DNA of 64,000 nt from Pseudaeromonas aegiceratis (GTDB lineage: Bacteria; Pseudomonadota; Gammaproteobacteria; Enterobacterales; Aeromonadaceae). Below the pieces are notes generated by a model. The model searched no databases and was not told the origin of the DNA. It was given only the letters and a program-made list of their open reading frames with translations. How positions within the stretch are numbered: position 1 is the stretch's first letter; every line of letters starts with the position of its first letter. Below are positions 49,266 to 57,558 of this stretch, piece after piece. The DNA lies in assembly GCF_046254905.1 (NCBI RefSeq), contig NZ_CP158016.1:496001-560000 (forward strand). Reading direction: 5' to 3'. Made by a program: the position numbers and the translations under genes.

Positions 49266-49747
49266 GGGGACTGGGCCTGCTGCTGCTGTTGTGCAGCCTG
49301 CCGTTGCGGGCCGCCTGGTTTATTCCGCCGGACGTGGACCTCATAGTGGTGGAGAAGGCCCGCCACAGCCTGATCCTCTATCACCAGGGCCAAGTCATCA
49401 AACGCTACTGGATTGCCCTGGGGCCCAATCCTTTGGGCCACAAGCTGCAGCAGGGGGATGGCCGAACCCCGGAGGGGCGCTACACCATAGATGCCCGGCG
49501 GCCCCAATCCCGCTTCTACAAGGCGTTGCACATCTCCTATCCCAATGCTGTGGACCGCCGCACCGCCAAGGCCCGCGGCGTGCAGCCGGGGGGGGATATC
49601 CTGATCCACGGCCAGCCCAACGGCAGCGAGGATCTGGGGGTGCAGTCCTCCGCCTGGACCAATGGCTGCATCGGCCTGCTCAACGGCGACATGGACGAGC
49701 TGTGGCAGGTGGTGGCGGTGGGCACGCCCATAGAGATACGGCCGTAA
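49262..49747 (+). CDS. L,D-transpeptidase family protein (YkuD domain)
   Basis: A 161-residue exported protein with a short signal peptide (about residues 1-18) and one YkuD domain. The catalytic region HGQPN...WTNGCIGL has the histidine and the cysteine nucleophile. Such enzymes make 3-3 crosslinks in peptidoglycan or attach lipoproteins; small single-domain members like this one (YafK/ErfK-like) may have other roles. It is translationally coupled to the upstream lipoprotein gene. Confidence 0.88.
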   Translation: MRGLGLLLLLCSLPLRAAWFIPPDVDLIVVEKARHSLILYHQGQVIKRYWIALGPNPLGHKLQQGDGRTPEGRYTIDARRPQSRFYKALHISYPNAVDRRTAKARGVQPGGDILIHGQPNGSEDLGVQSSAWTNGCIGLLNGDMDELWQVVAVGTPIEIRP

Positions 49748-49856
49748 AGCCCTGACACCCCTGTCACCCTTTGTCACAACTTAGCCTGCCTGCGACATAG
49801 TTCTGCGACAGCCCTCTTCCATACTCAGATCACATCGAAAGAGGAGGAGACTCATC

Positions 49857-50783
49857 ATGAAGAAACAACTGACTGCACTGCTGGTTCTGAGCGTATTGAC
49901 CGGGGGCTCCTTGGCCTGGGCTGTGGATCAGGCGCCGACCGCCACCCAGCCCCGCGGCCCGGCCCTGTTCCAGCAGGCGGACGCCGATAAGGATGGCAAG
50001 CTGAGCCCAGCCGAGTTTGCCACCCTGCAAAAACTGCATCAGGCCCGGCTGGCGCAGCTGGAGGCCAAGTTGCCCAAGTTCGCCGAGCTGGATACCAAGA
50101 AACAAGGCTACATCACCCGGGACGAATGGCGTTCTGCCATGGCGAGCCAGTGGGGCAAGGCCCGTGATGGCCGGGCACCACAACAAGGCGAGCGAGGGGA
50201 CGCCTTCCAGCGTGGTTACATGCTGGGCCAGGTAGACAAGGACGGTAACGGCCAGTTGAACAAGGCCGAGTATGAGGCCCTGCGCAAGCTGCAGAGCGAC
50301 CACCTGGCCCAGATGGAACAGCGTCTGGCACAGCGCCAGGCCCAACTGCCCACCTTCGAGCAGCTGGACTCCGGCAAGCAGGGCTACATCACCCTGGATC
50401 AGCTGCGCCATGCCCATCAGGCCATGATGGATGATGATGACGATGATATGCCTTATGGCATGGGCATGGGGCGTGGTTATGGCCCCATGATGGACGATGA
50501 TGACATGCCCCGTGGCATGGGTTATGGCCATCGCCATGGCGGTTGCGGCGGTGGTTATCAGGGCAAGGGTCAACCAGGCAATAACCTCTTTGACCAGGCT
50601 GATAAGGATGGCAATGGCAAGCTGAGTGCCGCCGAATACGACACCCTGCTCAAGCTGCATCAGGAGCGCATGAGTGCCCGTCAGGCGGCCAAGGGCGATT
50701 TCAAGACTCTGGATCGCAATGGGGATGGTTTCATCACTCCCGATGAGCTGCGTGGTGCCCGCCCGGCCGCCGCCCAGAATTGA
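49857..50783 (+). CDS. Exported EF-hand protein with Asp/Met/Gly/His-rich insert
   Basis: A 308-residue secreted or periplasmic protein with a signal peptide (about residues 1-22, ending LAWA). It has EF-hand loops in pairs: DADKDGKLSPAE, then the degenerate DTKKQGYITRDE; DKDGNGQLNKAE, then DSGKQGYITLDQ; DKDGNGKLSAAE, then DRNGDGFITPDE. So four loops look able to bind Ca2+ and two look degenerate. Between pairs two and three lies a stretch (about residues 188-240) of acidic runs, Met-Gly repeats and GHRHGGCGGGY, which could bind metal. AGGAGGAG precedes the ATG. It is a single gene with a terminator at 50803. Function unknown. Confidence 0.85.
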   Translation: MKKQLTALLVLSVLTGGSLAWAVDQAPTATQPRGPALFQQADADKDGKLSPAEFATLQKLHQARLAQLEAKLPKFAELDTKKQGYITRDEWRSAMASQWGKARDGRAPQQGERGDAFQRGYMLGQVDKDGNGQLNKAEYEALRKLQSDHLAQMEQRLAQRQAQLPTFEQLDSGKQGYITLDQLRHAHQAMMDDDDDDMPYGMGMGRGYGPMMDDDDMPRGMGYGHRHGGCGGGYQGKGQPGNNLFDQADKDGNGKLSAAEYDTLLKLHQERMSARQAAKGDFKTLDRNGDGFITPDELRGARPAAAQN

Positions 50784-50802
50784 TGCCGAGTGTGCGAAAA
50801 CC

Positions 50803-50825
50803 AAAAGGCCCGTCAGGGCCTTTTT
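50803..50825. terminator. Bidirectional terminator
   Basis: AAAAGGCCC-GTCA-GGGCCTTTTT between the convergent EF-hand and M48 protease genes, with T-tracts on both strands. Confidence 0.85.
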
Positions 50826-50837
50826 GCTGTCTGGGTG

Positions 50838-52712
50838 TCAGGGTCCGCCAGGGCCAAGACGCGGCGCCGGGATCGGGCAGTCCAGGCAGATGGCCAGCAG
50901 GTGGAACCACTCCAGCTCCACTTCGCTCACCTGCCGGTCCAGGGCGATCAGCTTGCTCAGGGTCTGCAGCACCCGGCGGCGCAGCGGCTCGCTGGCCTGC
51001 TGCAGTTGGCTCACGGCACGGGCCAGCTCTGTCACGCTGGGCTCCGGCTGTAACTGTTGCCGGTAGAGCCCCAGCTGGTTGCAGGCCAGGCCAAACAGCC
51101 GTTCGGCCGGCGCCTGGGGGCTGGCCAGCTGCTGGGCCAGGGCGCTGAGCAGCGCCGTCAGCTCGTCGGTCAGCTGGGCCGGCTTGTGGAAGCGGACCAG
51201 GGGCGCCGCCCGGCGGCCGAAGTGGCTGTCCAGCTGGTGGGTCAGCAGGCGGTAGGCCAGCCACTCGCTGATGGCCAGCCGGCCGTCGGCCATCATCAGC
51301 TGCAGCAGATCGTCCCGAAACGCCTTGTATTGCTGGGGGCTCAGCTGCCGCAGGGCCGGCAGGCAGAGCTCCAGCAACGCCAGTCGCTCACCGGCCTGGG
51401 TCAGCGGCGTCGCGAGCGCTTCCACCTCCTCGGCGCGGGTAAGATTGGCCAGCTGTCGGCGCCGTACCGTCTCGTCACCGTCCAGCAGCAGGGCGAAGAT
51501 CAGCTGGCGAGCCAGCCAAGGGTCGCGGGCCGCCGTCACCTTGTCGGCGGGCAGCACCGCCAGCCAGCCATCGGGATCCGTCTCCAGCAGCCGGGGCTCG
51601 GCGGACTTGGGGGGCGGCGTCGTGCCCTGGGCGATGGCCAGGGCACCGGCCAGGGCCGCGCTCACCGGCGCCTCCTTCAGCCATTGACTGGTCACCTCGG
51701 CCCGGGAGGGGTGCTCGGGGGCGGGATCGGCGGGATCCGGAGCCAGATAGCGGCCGTCCCAGGCGGGATCCAGCCGACGAATGCGCTCGGCCAGGGGCGG
51801 ATGGGTGGCAAACAGGCCGGAGAAGGTGCTGCCGAGGCCCTGGCAGAAAAACAGGTGGCTGTACTCCTCGCCGGCCCGGTGAAAGATCAAGGAGGCGTAC
51901 TGATGACCGCCCACCTTCTTCAGGGCATTGGCCAGGGCCAGCGGTTGGCGGGCAAACTGCACCGCCGCCGCGTCGGCCAGAAATTCCCGCTGCCGGCTGA
52001 CGGCGGCACGCATCAGGCGGCCCCACTGCTGTCCCACGTAACCCAGCAGCATGAGCCCCAGCCCCAGCAGGGTCCCGCGACCGCCGCGACCCCGCCGGCT
52101 GTTGCCGCCATGCCACAGCTGGCGGCCCAGCTGGCCCAGTCCCACCAGACCGTAGAGGCCGGCGGTGAGCCGCAGGTTCAGCCGCATGTCGCCATTGAGG
52201 ATGTGGCTGAACTCATGGCCCACCACCGCCTGTAGCTCGTCCCGGCTCAAGGCCTGCAGGGCGCCGCGGGTCACGCAGATCACCGCATCGTTGAGGGTAT
52301 GGCCGGCGGCGAAGGCGTTGATCCCCGGCTCCTGCTCCTGCAGGTAGAGGCCCGGCATGGGCAGGCCGGCGGCGATGGCCATCTCCGCCACCACGTTGGC
52401 AAAGCGCCGCTCCAGCGGATCCTCCGGCGCGGGCAGCACGGGGCGGGCGCCCAGGGCCTCGGCCACCTTGCGGCCGCCCTGCAGCAGGCTGAGGTAGCGA
52501 AAGGCGCAAAACAGCAGCATGGCGCCCAGGCTGGCGGCGCTGGCCCCCAGCAGCAGCTGGACGCTGCCGCCACGCCAGAAGCTGGTGCTGAAGGCCGCCA
52601 GAAACAGCAGGCCGGTCAGGCCGGAGACCAGAGCCAGCCCCAGCAGATAGAGCAGCAGCCATTTCAGGCTGCGGCGCTTGGCACTGTCCTGTTGCTCGAA
52701 AAAATCCAGCAT
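50838..52712 (-). CDS. M48-family metallopeptidase with long C-terminal region
   Basis: A 624-residue inner-membrane protease. Two N-terminal helices (about residues 17-70) precede the M48 domain, with the zinc motif VVGHEFSHILNGD near residue 164 and the third-ligand block SRQREFLADAAAVQFA near 240. The last 270 residues are helical, Leu/Ala/Gln-rich and outside the M48 domain; similar tails occur in M48 proteins linked to LemA. It lies 9 bp after lemA on the same strand. HtpX-like proteases of this kind act in membrane protein quality control; the substrate here is unknown. Confidence 0.88.
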   Translation of the reverse strand: MLDFFEQQDSAKRRSLKWLLLYLLGLALVSGLTGLLFLAAFSTSFWRGGSVQLLLGASAASLGAMLLFCAFRYLSLLQGGRKVAEALGARPVLPAPEDPLERRFANVVAEMAIAAGLPMPGLYLQEQEPGINAFAAGHTLNDAVICVTRGALQALSRDELQAVVGHEFSHILNGDMRLNLRLTAGLYGLVGLGQLGRQLWHGGNSRRGRGGRGTLLGLGLMLLGYVGQQWGRLMRAAVSRQREFLADAAAVQFARQPLALANALKKVGGHQYASLIFHRAGEEYSHLFFCQGLGSTFSGLFATHPPLAERIRRLDPAWDGRYLAPDPADPAPEHPSRAEVTSQWLKEAPVSAALAGALAIAQGTTPPPKSAEPRLLETDPDGWLAVLPADKVTAARDPWLARQLIFALLLDGDETVRRRQLANLTRAEEVEALATPLTQAGERLALLELCLPALRQLSPQQYKAFRDDLLQLMMADGRLAISEWLAYRLLTHQLDSHFGRRAAPLVRFHKPAQLTDELTALLSALAQQLASPQAPAERLFGLACNQLGLYRQQLQPEPSVTELARAVSQLQQASEPLRRRVLQTLSKLIALDRQVSEVELEWFHLLAICLDCPIPAPRLGPGGP

Positions 52713-52721
52713 GGTGGCGGC

Positions 52722-53315
52722 TTAGTGGAAGCTGACCTTGGGTACTGTCTGATGGTCGTCGCCGGGGATCTCCAGCAGGCTGGCATCCTGCGGGTGGCCC
52801 AGGGTGGTGGCCAAGAGTACGGTGGGGAAGCTGCGCCGCTGTATGTTGTACAGGGTCACGGCGTCGTTGAAGGCCTGGCGGGCGAAGGCGATGCGGTTTT
52901 CCGTGGAGGACAGCTCCTCGCTCAGCTGGGCCATGGTCTCGTTGGCCTTGAGCTCGGGATAGGCTTCCACCTTCAGGCTGAAGCCGGCCAGGGCTTGGCC
53001 CAGACGCCCTTCGGCCTGGCTCAGAGTGGCCAGGGCGGCGGCCTCGCCGGGCTGGGCGCGGGCCACCTGCAGGCCGGCCAGGGCCTCGTTGCGGGCCTGG
53101 GTGACGGCGCTCAGGGTCTCTTTTTCGTGGCTCAGGTAGCCCTGGGCCGTCTCCACCAGGTTGGGGATGAGATCGTAGCGGCGCTTGAGCTGGACGGCGA
53201 TCTGGGCGAAGGCGTTCTCGTAACGCCCCTTCAGGGTCACCAGGCGATTGTACAGGGTGGCGATGAACAGGCCGGCGAGCAGCACCAGGCCCAGCAGGGT
53301 GGCAAGAAACAGCAT
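52722..53315 (-). CDS. lemA: LemA family protein
   Basis: A 197-residue LemA protein with one N-terminal membrane helix (about residues 2-20) and a coiled-coil body. The block YNRLVTLKGRYENAFAQIAVQLKRRYDLIPNLVE is the family hallmark, and the end FNDAVTLYNIQRRSFPTVLLA is conserved. It precedes the M48 protease gene by 9 bp; this pairing is common and suggests LemA is a partner of the protease. Function is not well known. Confidence 0.94.
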   Translation of the reverse strand: MLFLATLLGLVLLAGLFIATLYNRLVTLKGRYENAFAQIAVQLKRRYDLIPNLVETAQGYLSHEKETLSAVTQARNEALAGLQVARAQPGEAAALATLSQAEGRLGQALAGFSLKVEAYPELKANETMAQLSEELSSTENRIAFARQAFNDAVTLYNIQRRSFPTVLLATTLGHPQDASLLEIPGDDHQTVPKVSFH

Positions 53316-53414
53316 GGGTCACATCCTCCGTGAGAAACCTGCCTGCACCTTAGCGCAAGGGGGAGGTGGACCCAAGCCGTTGGGAGTCAAATTGAGACGT
53401 TGGCGCGGCCGGCG

Positions 53415-53738
53415 TTAGCGTTCCTGCCACTGGATCTGGCAATTACGATCTTCCGGATCCCGGCTCATCAGCAGGCGGGCGAACAGGGTGTCGAACTCCT
53501 CGTCATCCCCCAGCAGGCCGATGCAGATCTCCACGTGGCGGGCGGGATCCAGCTCAAAGTCCAGGTACTCCTGCCAGTCGGCATCCGGTTCGCTGTCACC
53601 CAGGGCGCCGCGGGTTTCGAACTCGGCGTTGAACAGGGTGATTTGCTCCTGGCTCAGGTTGTCGGCGGCCAGCTCCAGAAAGATTTCGTAGGCGTGATCG
53701 AGCAGCTCGTCTGTGCTCAGCAGGGGGGTGTCTTGCAT
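53415..53738 (-). CDS. dsDNA-mimic protein, HI1450/YciU family
   Basis: A 107-residue very acidic protein of the HI1450/YciU family. The blocks LDHAYEIFLELAADNLS and DWQEYLDFELDPARHVEICIGL match E. coli YciU closely. HI1450 folds into a shape with a negatively charged surface and is thought to mimic double-stranded DNA and bind HU-like proteins. It is a single gene between lemA and the hemerythrin gene. Confidence 0.88.
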   Translation of the reverse strand: MQDTPLLSTDELLDHAYEIFLELAADNLSQEQITLFNAEFETRGALGDSEPDADWQEYLDFELDPARHVEICIGLLGDDEEFDTLFARLLMSRDPEDRNCQIQWQER

Positions 53739-53869
53739 GATGACCTCGGCATGGGTAACTGGGCGCTATTAGAGCATGGATCAGGGGGCGGATCATCCGG
53801 GGCATATCCCCTTCTCATCCTATGGTCTTGTGCTATGGTTTTGGGCAGGTAGTTTAGGAGTCTTGTCCT

Positions 53870-54277
53870 GTGGTAGCCCAGCATCCTTACCCCTCCCACC
53901 CCAGCGGCCATCCCCTGTTGGATCACCAGCATCAGGAGCTGGCCCGTCAGTTGGTCCAACTCGAAGCCTTGCTGGCCGACCCGGCCGACGAGACGCAGCT
54001 GCTGACCAGCCTGACGGCGCTGGATCGCCAGATCCGCGAGCACTTTCGCTGCGAGGAGCAACTGATGGCCGACCAGCACTACCCCCAACTGGCCCAGCAT
54101 CACCTGCAACACCAACAGATAGCGCAACAGGCCGATGCCCTGCTGCGGCAATACCACAAGGGGCAGGTCAGCCTGGCGGAGCTGGTCTCCCGCTTCTTGC
54201 AGGAGGTGGCGGCGCCCCATATCCGGGAGGATGACGCCGAACTGCTGCGCTACCTGCATCACCGTGCCCGGGGCTAG
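53870..54277 (+). CDS. Bacteriohemerythrin
   Basis: A 135-residue four-helix hemerythrin-like protein that binds O2 through a di-iron site. Ligand motifs are in place: HPLLDHQHQEL (first His and His), REHFRCEEQLM (HxxxE), HHLQHQ, and APHIREDD (HxxxxD). The start is GTG at 53870, with AGGAG about 9 bases upstream. No signal peptide is seen, so it is cytoplasmic. It may sense or store O2, or deliver it to enzymes. Its neighbours give no clue. Confidence 0.88.
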   Translation: MVAQHPYPSHPSGHPLLDHQHQELARQLVQLEALLADPADETQLLTSLTALDRQIREHFRCEEQLMADQHYPQLAQHHLQHQQIAQQADALLRQYHKGQVSLAELVSRFLQEVAAPHIREDDAELLRYLHHRARG

Positions 54278-54432
54278 CTTCCAGGGAGTGGCAACTGAAG
54301 CCTAACCCTGTGTCCTCTCTCACCTTTTTCTTGCTGTGATTCCGGGTGGCGATGGTAGTCTAGTCGCGCAACGTGTCATTATGGCGCCAGGCCCCGCCCT
54401 GGGGCAGCCAACCGGAATTAGCAGAAACCATC

Positions 54433-56700
54433 ATGAGTGATGTCGAACTGAGCCTCGAAGGGGTGGAGCAGCTGCCGCTGCATACCTTCACCGAGCAGGC
54501 TTACCTCAACTATTCCATGTACGTGATCATGGATCGGGCCCTGCCCCATATCAGCGACGGCCTGAAGCCGGTGCAGCGGCGCATCATCTACGCCATGAGC
54601 GAGCTGGGCCTGTCGGCCCTGGCCAAGTACAAGAAGTCCGCCCGTACCGTGGGGGACGTGCTGGGTAAGTACCACCCCCATGGCGATTCGGCCTGTTATG
54701 AGGCCATGGTGCTGATGGCCCAGCCCTTCTCCTACCGCTATCCCCTGGTAGACGGCCAGGGCAACTGGGGGGCGCCGGATGATCCCAAGTCCTTTGCCGC
54801 CATGCGTTACACCGAGGCGCGGCTGTCCAAGTTCTCCGAGCTACTGCTCTCCGAGCTGGAGCAGGGCACAGTGGAGTGGGGGCCCAACTTCGACGGCACC
54901 CTGAAGGAGCCCCAGTACCTGCCGGCTCGCCTGCCACACATCCTGCTCAACGGCGTCACCGGCATTGCGGTGGGCATGGCCACCGACATACCGCCCCACA
55001 ATGCCCGTGAGGTGGCCCATGCCTGTGTCGCCCTGCTGGACAACCCCAAGGCCGGGGTGGCCGAGCTGATGGGTCATATCCAGGGGCCTGATTACCCCAC
55101 GGCGGCGGAGATCATCACGCCGCGGGAGGAGATCGCCAAGATTTACGCCTCCGGCAAGGGCTCCATCAAGATGCGCGCCGTCTACCAGGTGGAGGATGGC
55201 GACATCGTCATCACGGCCCTGCCGCACCAGGCCTCCGGCGCCAAGGTGCTGGAGCAGATCGCCGGCCAGATGCAGGCCAAGAAGCTGCCCATGGTGACGG
55301 ATCTGCGGGATGAGTCGGATCACGAGAACCCGACCCGCATCGTCATAGTGCCGCGCTCCAACCGGGTGGACGCGGAGCAGCTGATGCAGCACCTGTTCGC
55401 CAGCACGGATCTGGAGAAGAGTTATCGGGTCAACCTCAACATACTGGGGATGGACCACAGGCCCCAGGTTAAGAGCCTGCCCCAGCTGCTCACCGAATGG
55501 CTGACCTTCCGCCGCGAAACCGTGCGCCGCCGGTTGCAGCACCGGCTGGAGAAGGTGGAGCGCCGGCTGCACCTGTTGGATGGTTTGCTGGTGGCCTTTC
55601 TCAACCTGGACGAGGTGATCCACATCATCCGCACCGAGGACGAGCCCAAGGCGGTGCTGATGGCCCGCTTCGCGCTCACCGAGGCCCAGGCCGACTATAT
55701 CCTCGACACCCGGCTGCGCCAGTTGGCCCGCCTGGAAGAGATGAAGATCCGCGGCGAGCAGGATGAGCTGGCCAAGGAGCGCGACCAGCTGCAACAGCTG
55801 CTGGGTTCCGAGCGGCGCATGAATAGCCTGCTGAAGAAAGAGCTGCTGGCGGATGCCGAGAAATACGGTGACGATCGCCGCTCCCCGCTCATCGAGCGCG
55901 AGGAGGCCAAGGCCCTCACCGAGAAGGAGCTGACCCCCAGCGAGCCGGTAACCGTGGTGCTGTCGGAGATGGGCTGGGTGCGGGCCGCCAAGGGTCACGA
56001 GGTGGATGTGGCTGGCCTCTCCTACAAGGCCGGCGACGGCTATCTGGCCTCGGCGCCGGGGCGCAGCAACCAGCAGGCGGTGTTCCTCACCAACCAGGGC
56101 CGCACCTATGCCCTGGAGGCCCACAGCCTGCCGTCGGCCCGCTCCCAGGGCGAGCCGCTCACCGGCCGTTGCAGCCTCAACCCCGGCGAGCAGGCCCGCC
56201 ATGTGCTGTTGGCACCGGAGGAGCAGCGTTTCCTGCTCTGCTCCGACGCCGGCTATGGCTTCGTCTGTCGCTACAGCGATCTCATCAGCAAGAACAAGAA
56301 CGGCAAGGCGCTGCTCTCCATCCCGGAGGGGGCCGAGGTGATGGTGCCCCAGCCGGTGCCCGATGGCGACGGCATCCTCTGCCTGACCATCAGCGCCGAC
56401 GGCCGCATGCTGCTGTTCCCGTTGCAGGACTTGCCGGAGCTGGCCAAGGGCAAGGGCAACAAGATGATGGGCATCAGCAGCGCCAAGCTGGCCAGCCGCG
56501 AGGAGTTTGTCAGTCAGCTGGCCCTGGTGCGGGAGGATCAGTCCGTGGTGCTCTACGCCGGCAAGCGCAAGCTGACCTTGAAGCCCAGCGATCTGGCCCA
56601 CTATCGGGGCGAGCGGGGGCGGCGCGGTGCCAAGCTGCCCCGTGGGCTGCAGCGGGTGGACAAGATTGAACCCGTTATCGAGGAGGGGGCCTCCGCGTGA
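54433..56700 (+). CDS. parC: DNA topoisomerase IV subunit A
   Basis: A 755-residue cleavage subunit of topoisomerase IV. The active tyrosine is Tyr126 in AAMRYTEARL. The quinolone-resistance region is HPHGDSACYEAM, with Ser86 and Glu90 matching the sensitive-type Ser80 and Glu84 of E. coli. The C-terminal beta-pinwheel is present. The ATG at 54433 begins MSDVELSLEGVEQLPL; an earlier GTG or ATG adds non-conserved residues. It pairs with parE (45156-47042), which lies about 7 kb upstream. It is followed by plsC, as in E. coli. Confidence 0.96.
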   Translation: MSDVELSLEGVEQLPLHTFTEQAYLNYSMYVIMDRALPHISDGLKPVQRRIIYAMSELGLSALAKYKKSARTVGDVLGKYHPHGDSACYEAMVLMAQPFSYRYPLVDGQGNWGAPDDPKSFAAMRYTEARLSKFSELLLSELEQGTVEWGPNFDGTLKEPQYLPARLPHILLNGVTGIAVGMATDIPPHNAREVAHACVALLDNPKAGVAELMGHIQGPDYPTAAEIITPREEIAKIYASGKGSIKMRAVYQVEDGDIVITALPHQASGAKVLEQIAGQMQAKKLPMVTDLRDESDHENPTRIVIVPRSNRVDAEQLMQHLFASTDLEKSYRVNLNILGMDHRPQVKSLPQLLTEWLTFRRETVRRRLQHRLEKVERRLHLLDGLLVAFLNLDEVIHIIRTEDEPKAVLMARFALTEAQADYILDTRLRQLARLEEMKIRGEQDELAKERDQLQQLLGSERRMNSLLKKELLADAEKYGDDRRSPLIEREEAKALTEKELTPSEPVTVVLSEMGWVRAAKGHEVDVAGLSYKAGDGYLASAPGRSNQQAVFLTNQGRTYALEAHSLPSARSQGEPLTGRCSLNPGEQARHVLLAPEEQRFLLCSDAGYGFVCRYSDLISKNKNGKALLSIPEGAEVMVPQPVPDGDGILCLTISADGRMLLFPLQDLPELAKGKGNKMMGISSAKLASREEFVSQLALVREDQSVVLYAGKRKLTLKPSDLAHYRGERGRRGAKLPRGLQRVDKIEPVIEEGASA

Positions 56701-56722
56701 GGCCAGATCGCCAACCCCAGCT

Positions 56723-56744
56723 GAGGCCGCTATACTGCGGCCTC
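56723..56744 (+). terminator. Hairpin after parC
   Basis: Perfect 8 bp stem GAGGCCGC/GCGGCCTC with loop TATACT, followed by TTCATCT. The T-tract is poor, so read-through into plsC 20 bp later is likely. Confidence 0.5.
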
Positions 56745-56763
56745 TTCATCTAGAGGGATAACC

Positions 56764-57486
56764 ATGCTTAAGTTTTTCCGCGTGCTGCTGCTGGGCATCT
56801 TGATGGTGTGCTGGTTTGTCTTGGGCCTGCTGCTGTGCCTGGCCCGGCCGCGCCACCGCAACAACAGCTACCTGCTCTCCCGCTGGGGGCTGCACCTGGC
56901 CTGCCCGCTGCTGGGCATCAAGGTCAAGCTCGTCATACCCGAGCAGTGCCGTAACCTGGGGCCGGCCATCTATGCCGCCAACCACCAGACCAACTGGGAC
57001 ATCATGGTGATGACCGGCGTGGTGCGCCCCGGGGTGGTGGCGGTGGGCAAGAAAAGCCTGCTGTGGATACCCCTGTTCGGTGCCCTGTTCTACCTGGGGG
57101 GCAACATCCTCATCGACCGGGGCAATCGGAGCAAGGCCATCGACACCATAATGCAGGTGGTGGATCGCATCCGCGGCCGCCGCATCTCGGTGTGGATGTT
57201 CCCCGAGGGTACCCGTTCCAAGGGGCGCGGTCTGCTGCCGTTCAAGACCGGTGCCTTCCATACCGCCCTGCAGGCCAAGGTGCCCGTGGTGCCCGTGGTG
57301 GCCTCCAGCTATGCCGAGCAGATCGACCTCAATCGCTGGGACAATGGCGAGGTGATCGTCGAGATGCTGCTGCCCGTTTCCACCGACGGCTGGCGGCGGG
57401 AGAGCATCCGTCAGCATGGTGATGAGATCCGTGCCGTGATGACGGCCAAGCTGGCCGAATTGGACGCCCAGGTGCGTCGCCCCTAA
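56764..57486 (+). CDS. plsC: 1-acyl-sn-glycerol-3-phosphate acyltransferase
   Basis: A 240-residue membrane enzyme that acylates lysophosphatidic acid to phosphatidic acid. The catalytic motif NHQTNWD (NHx4D) follows an N-terminal membrane helix, and motif FPEGTRSKGRG is intact; PVVPVVASSY is the fourth motif. Length is like E. coli PlsC (245). It follows parC by 63 bp and ends at a strong palindromic terminator. Confidence 0.94.
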   Translation: MLKFFRVLLLGILMVCWFVLGLLLCLARPRHRNNSYLLSRWGLHLACPLLGIKVKLVIPEQCRNLGPAIYAANHQTNWDIMVMTGVVRPGVVAVGKKSLLWIPLFGALFYLGGNILIDRGNRSKAIDTIMQVVDRIRGRRISVWMFPEGTRSKGRGLLPFKTGAFHTALQAKVPVVPVVASSYAEQIDLNRWDNGEVIVEMLLPVSTDGWRRESIRQHGDEIRAVMTAKLAELDAQVRRP

Positions 57487-57505
57487 CCACAATCGCCCCA
57501 AACAA

Positions 57506-57537
57506 CAAGGGCCCGTCGCCATGGCGACGGGCCCTTG
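57506..57537. terminator. Strong convergent hairpin terminator
   Basis: A 15 bp perfect stem CAAGGGCCCGTCGCC/GGCGACGGGCCCTTG around AT, between plsC and the diguanylate cyclase gene. It lacks long T-tracts. Confidence 0.7.
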
Positions 57538-57558
57538 CCTCCCGCTTTTCGATTCCGC

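Noticed and set aside
54433..56700. Quinolone-resistance changes in parC or parE
   Set aside because: Ser86 and Glu90 of ParC and the PLRGKILN block of ParE are of the sensitive type.
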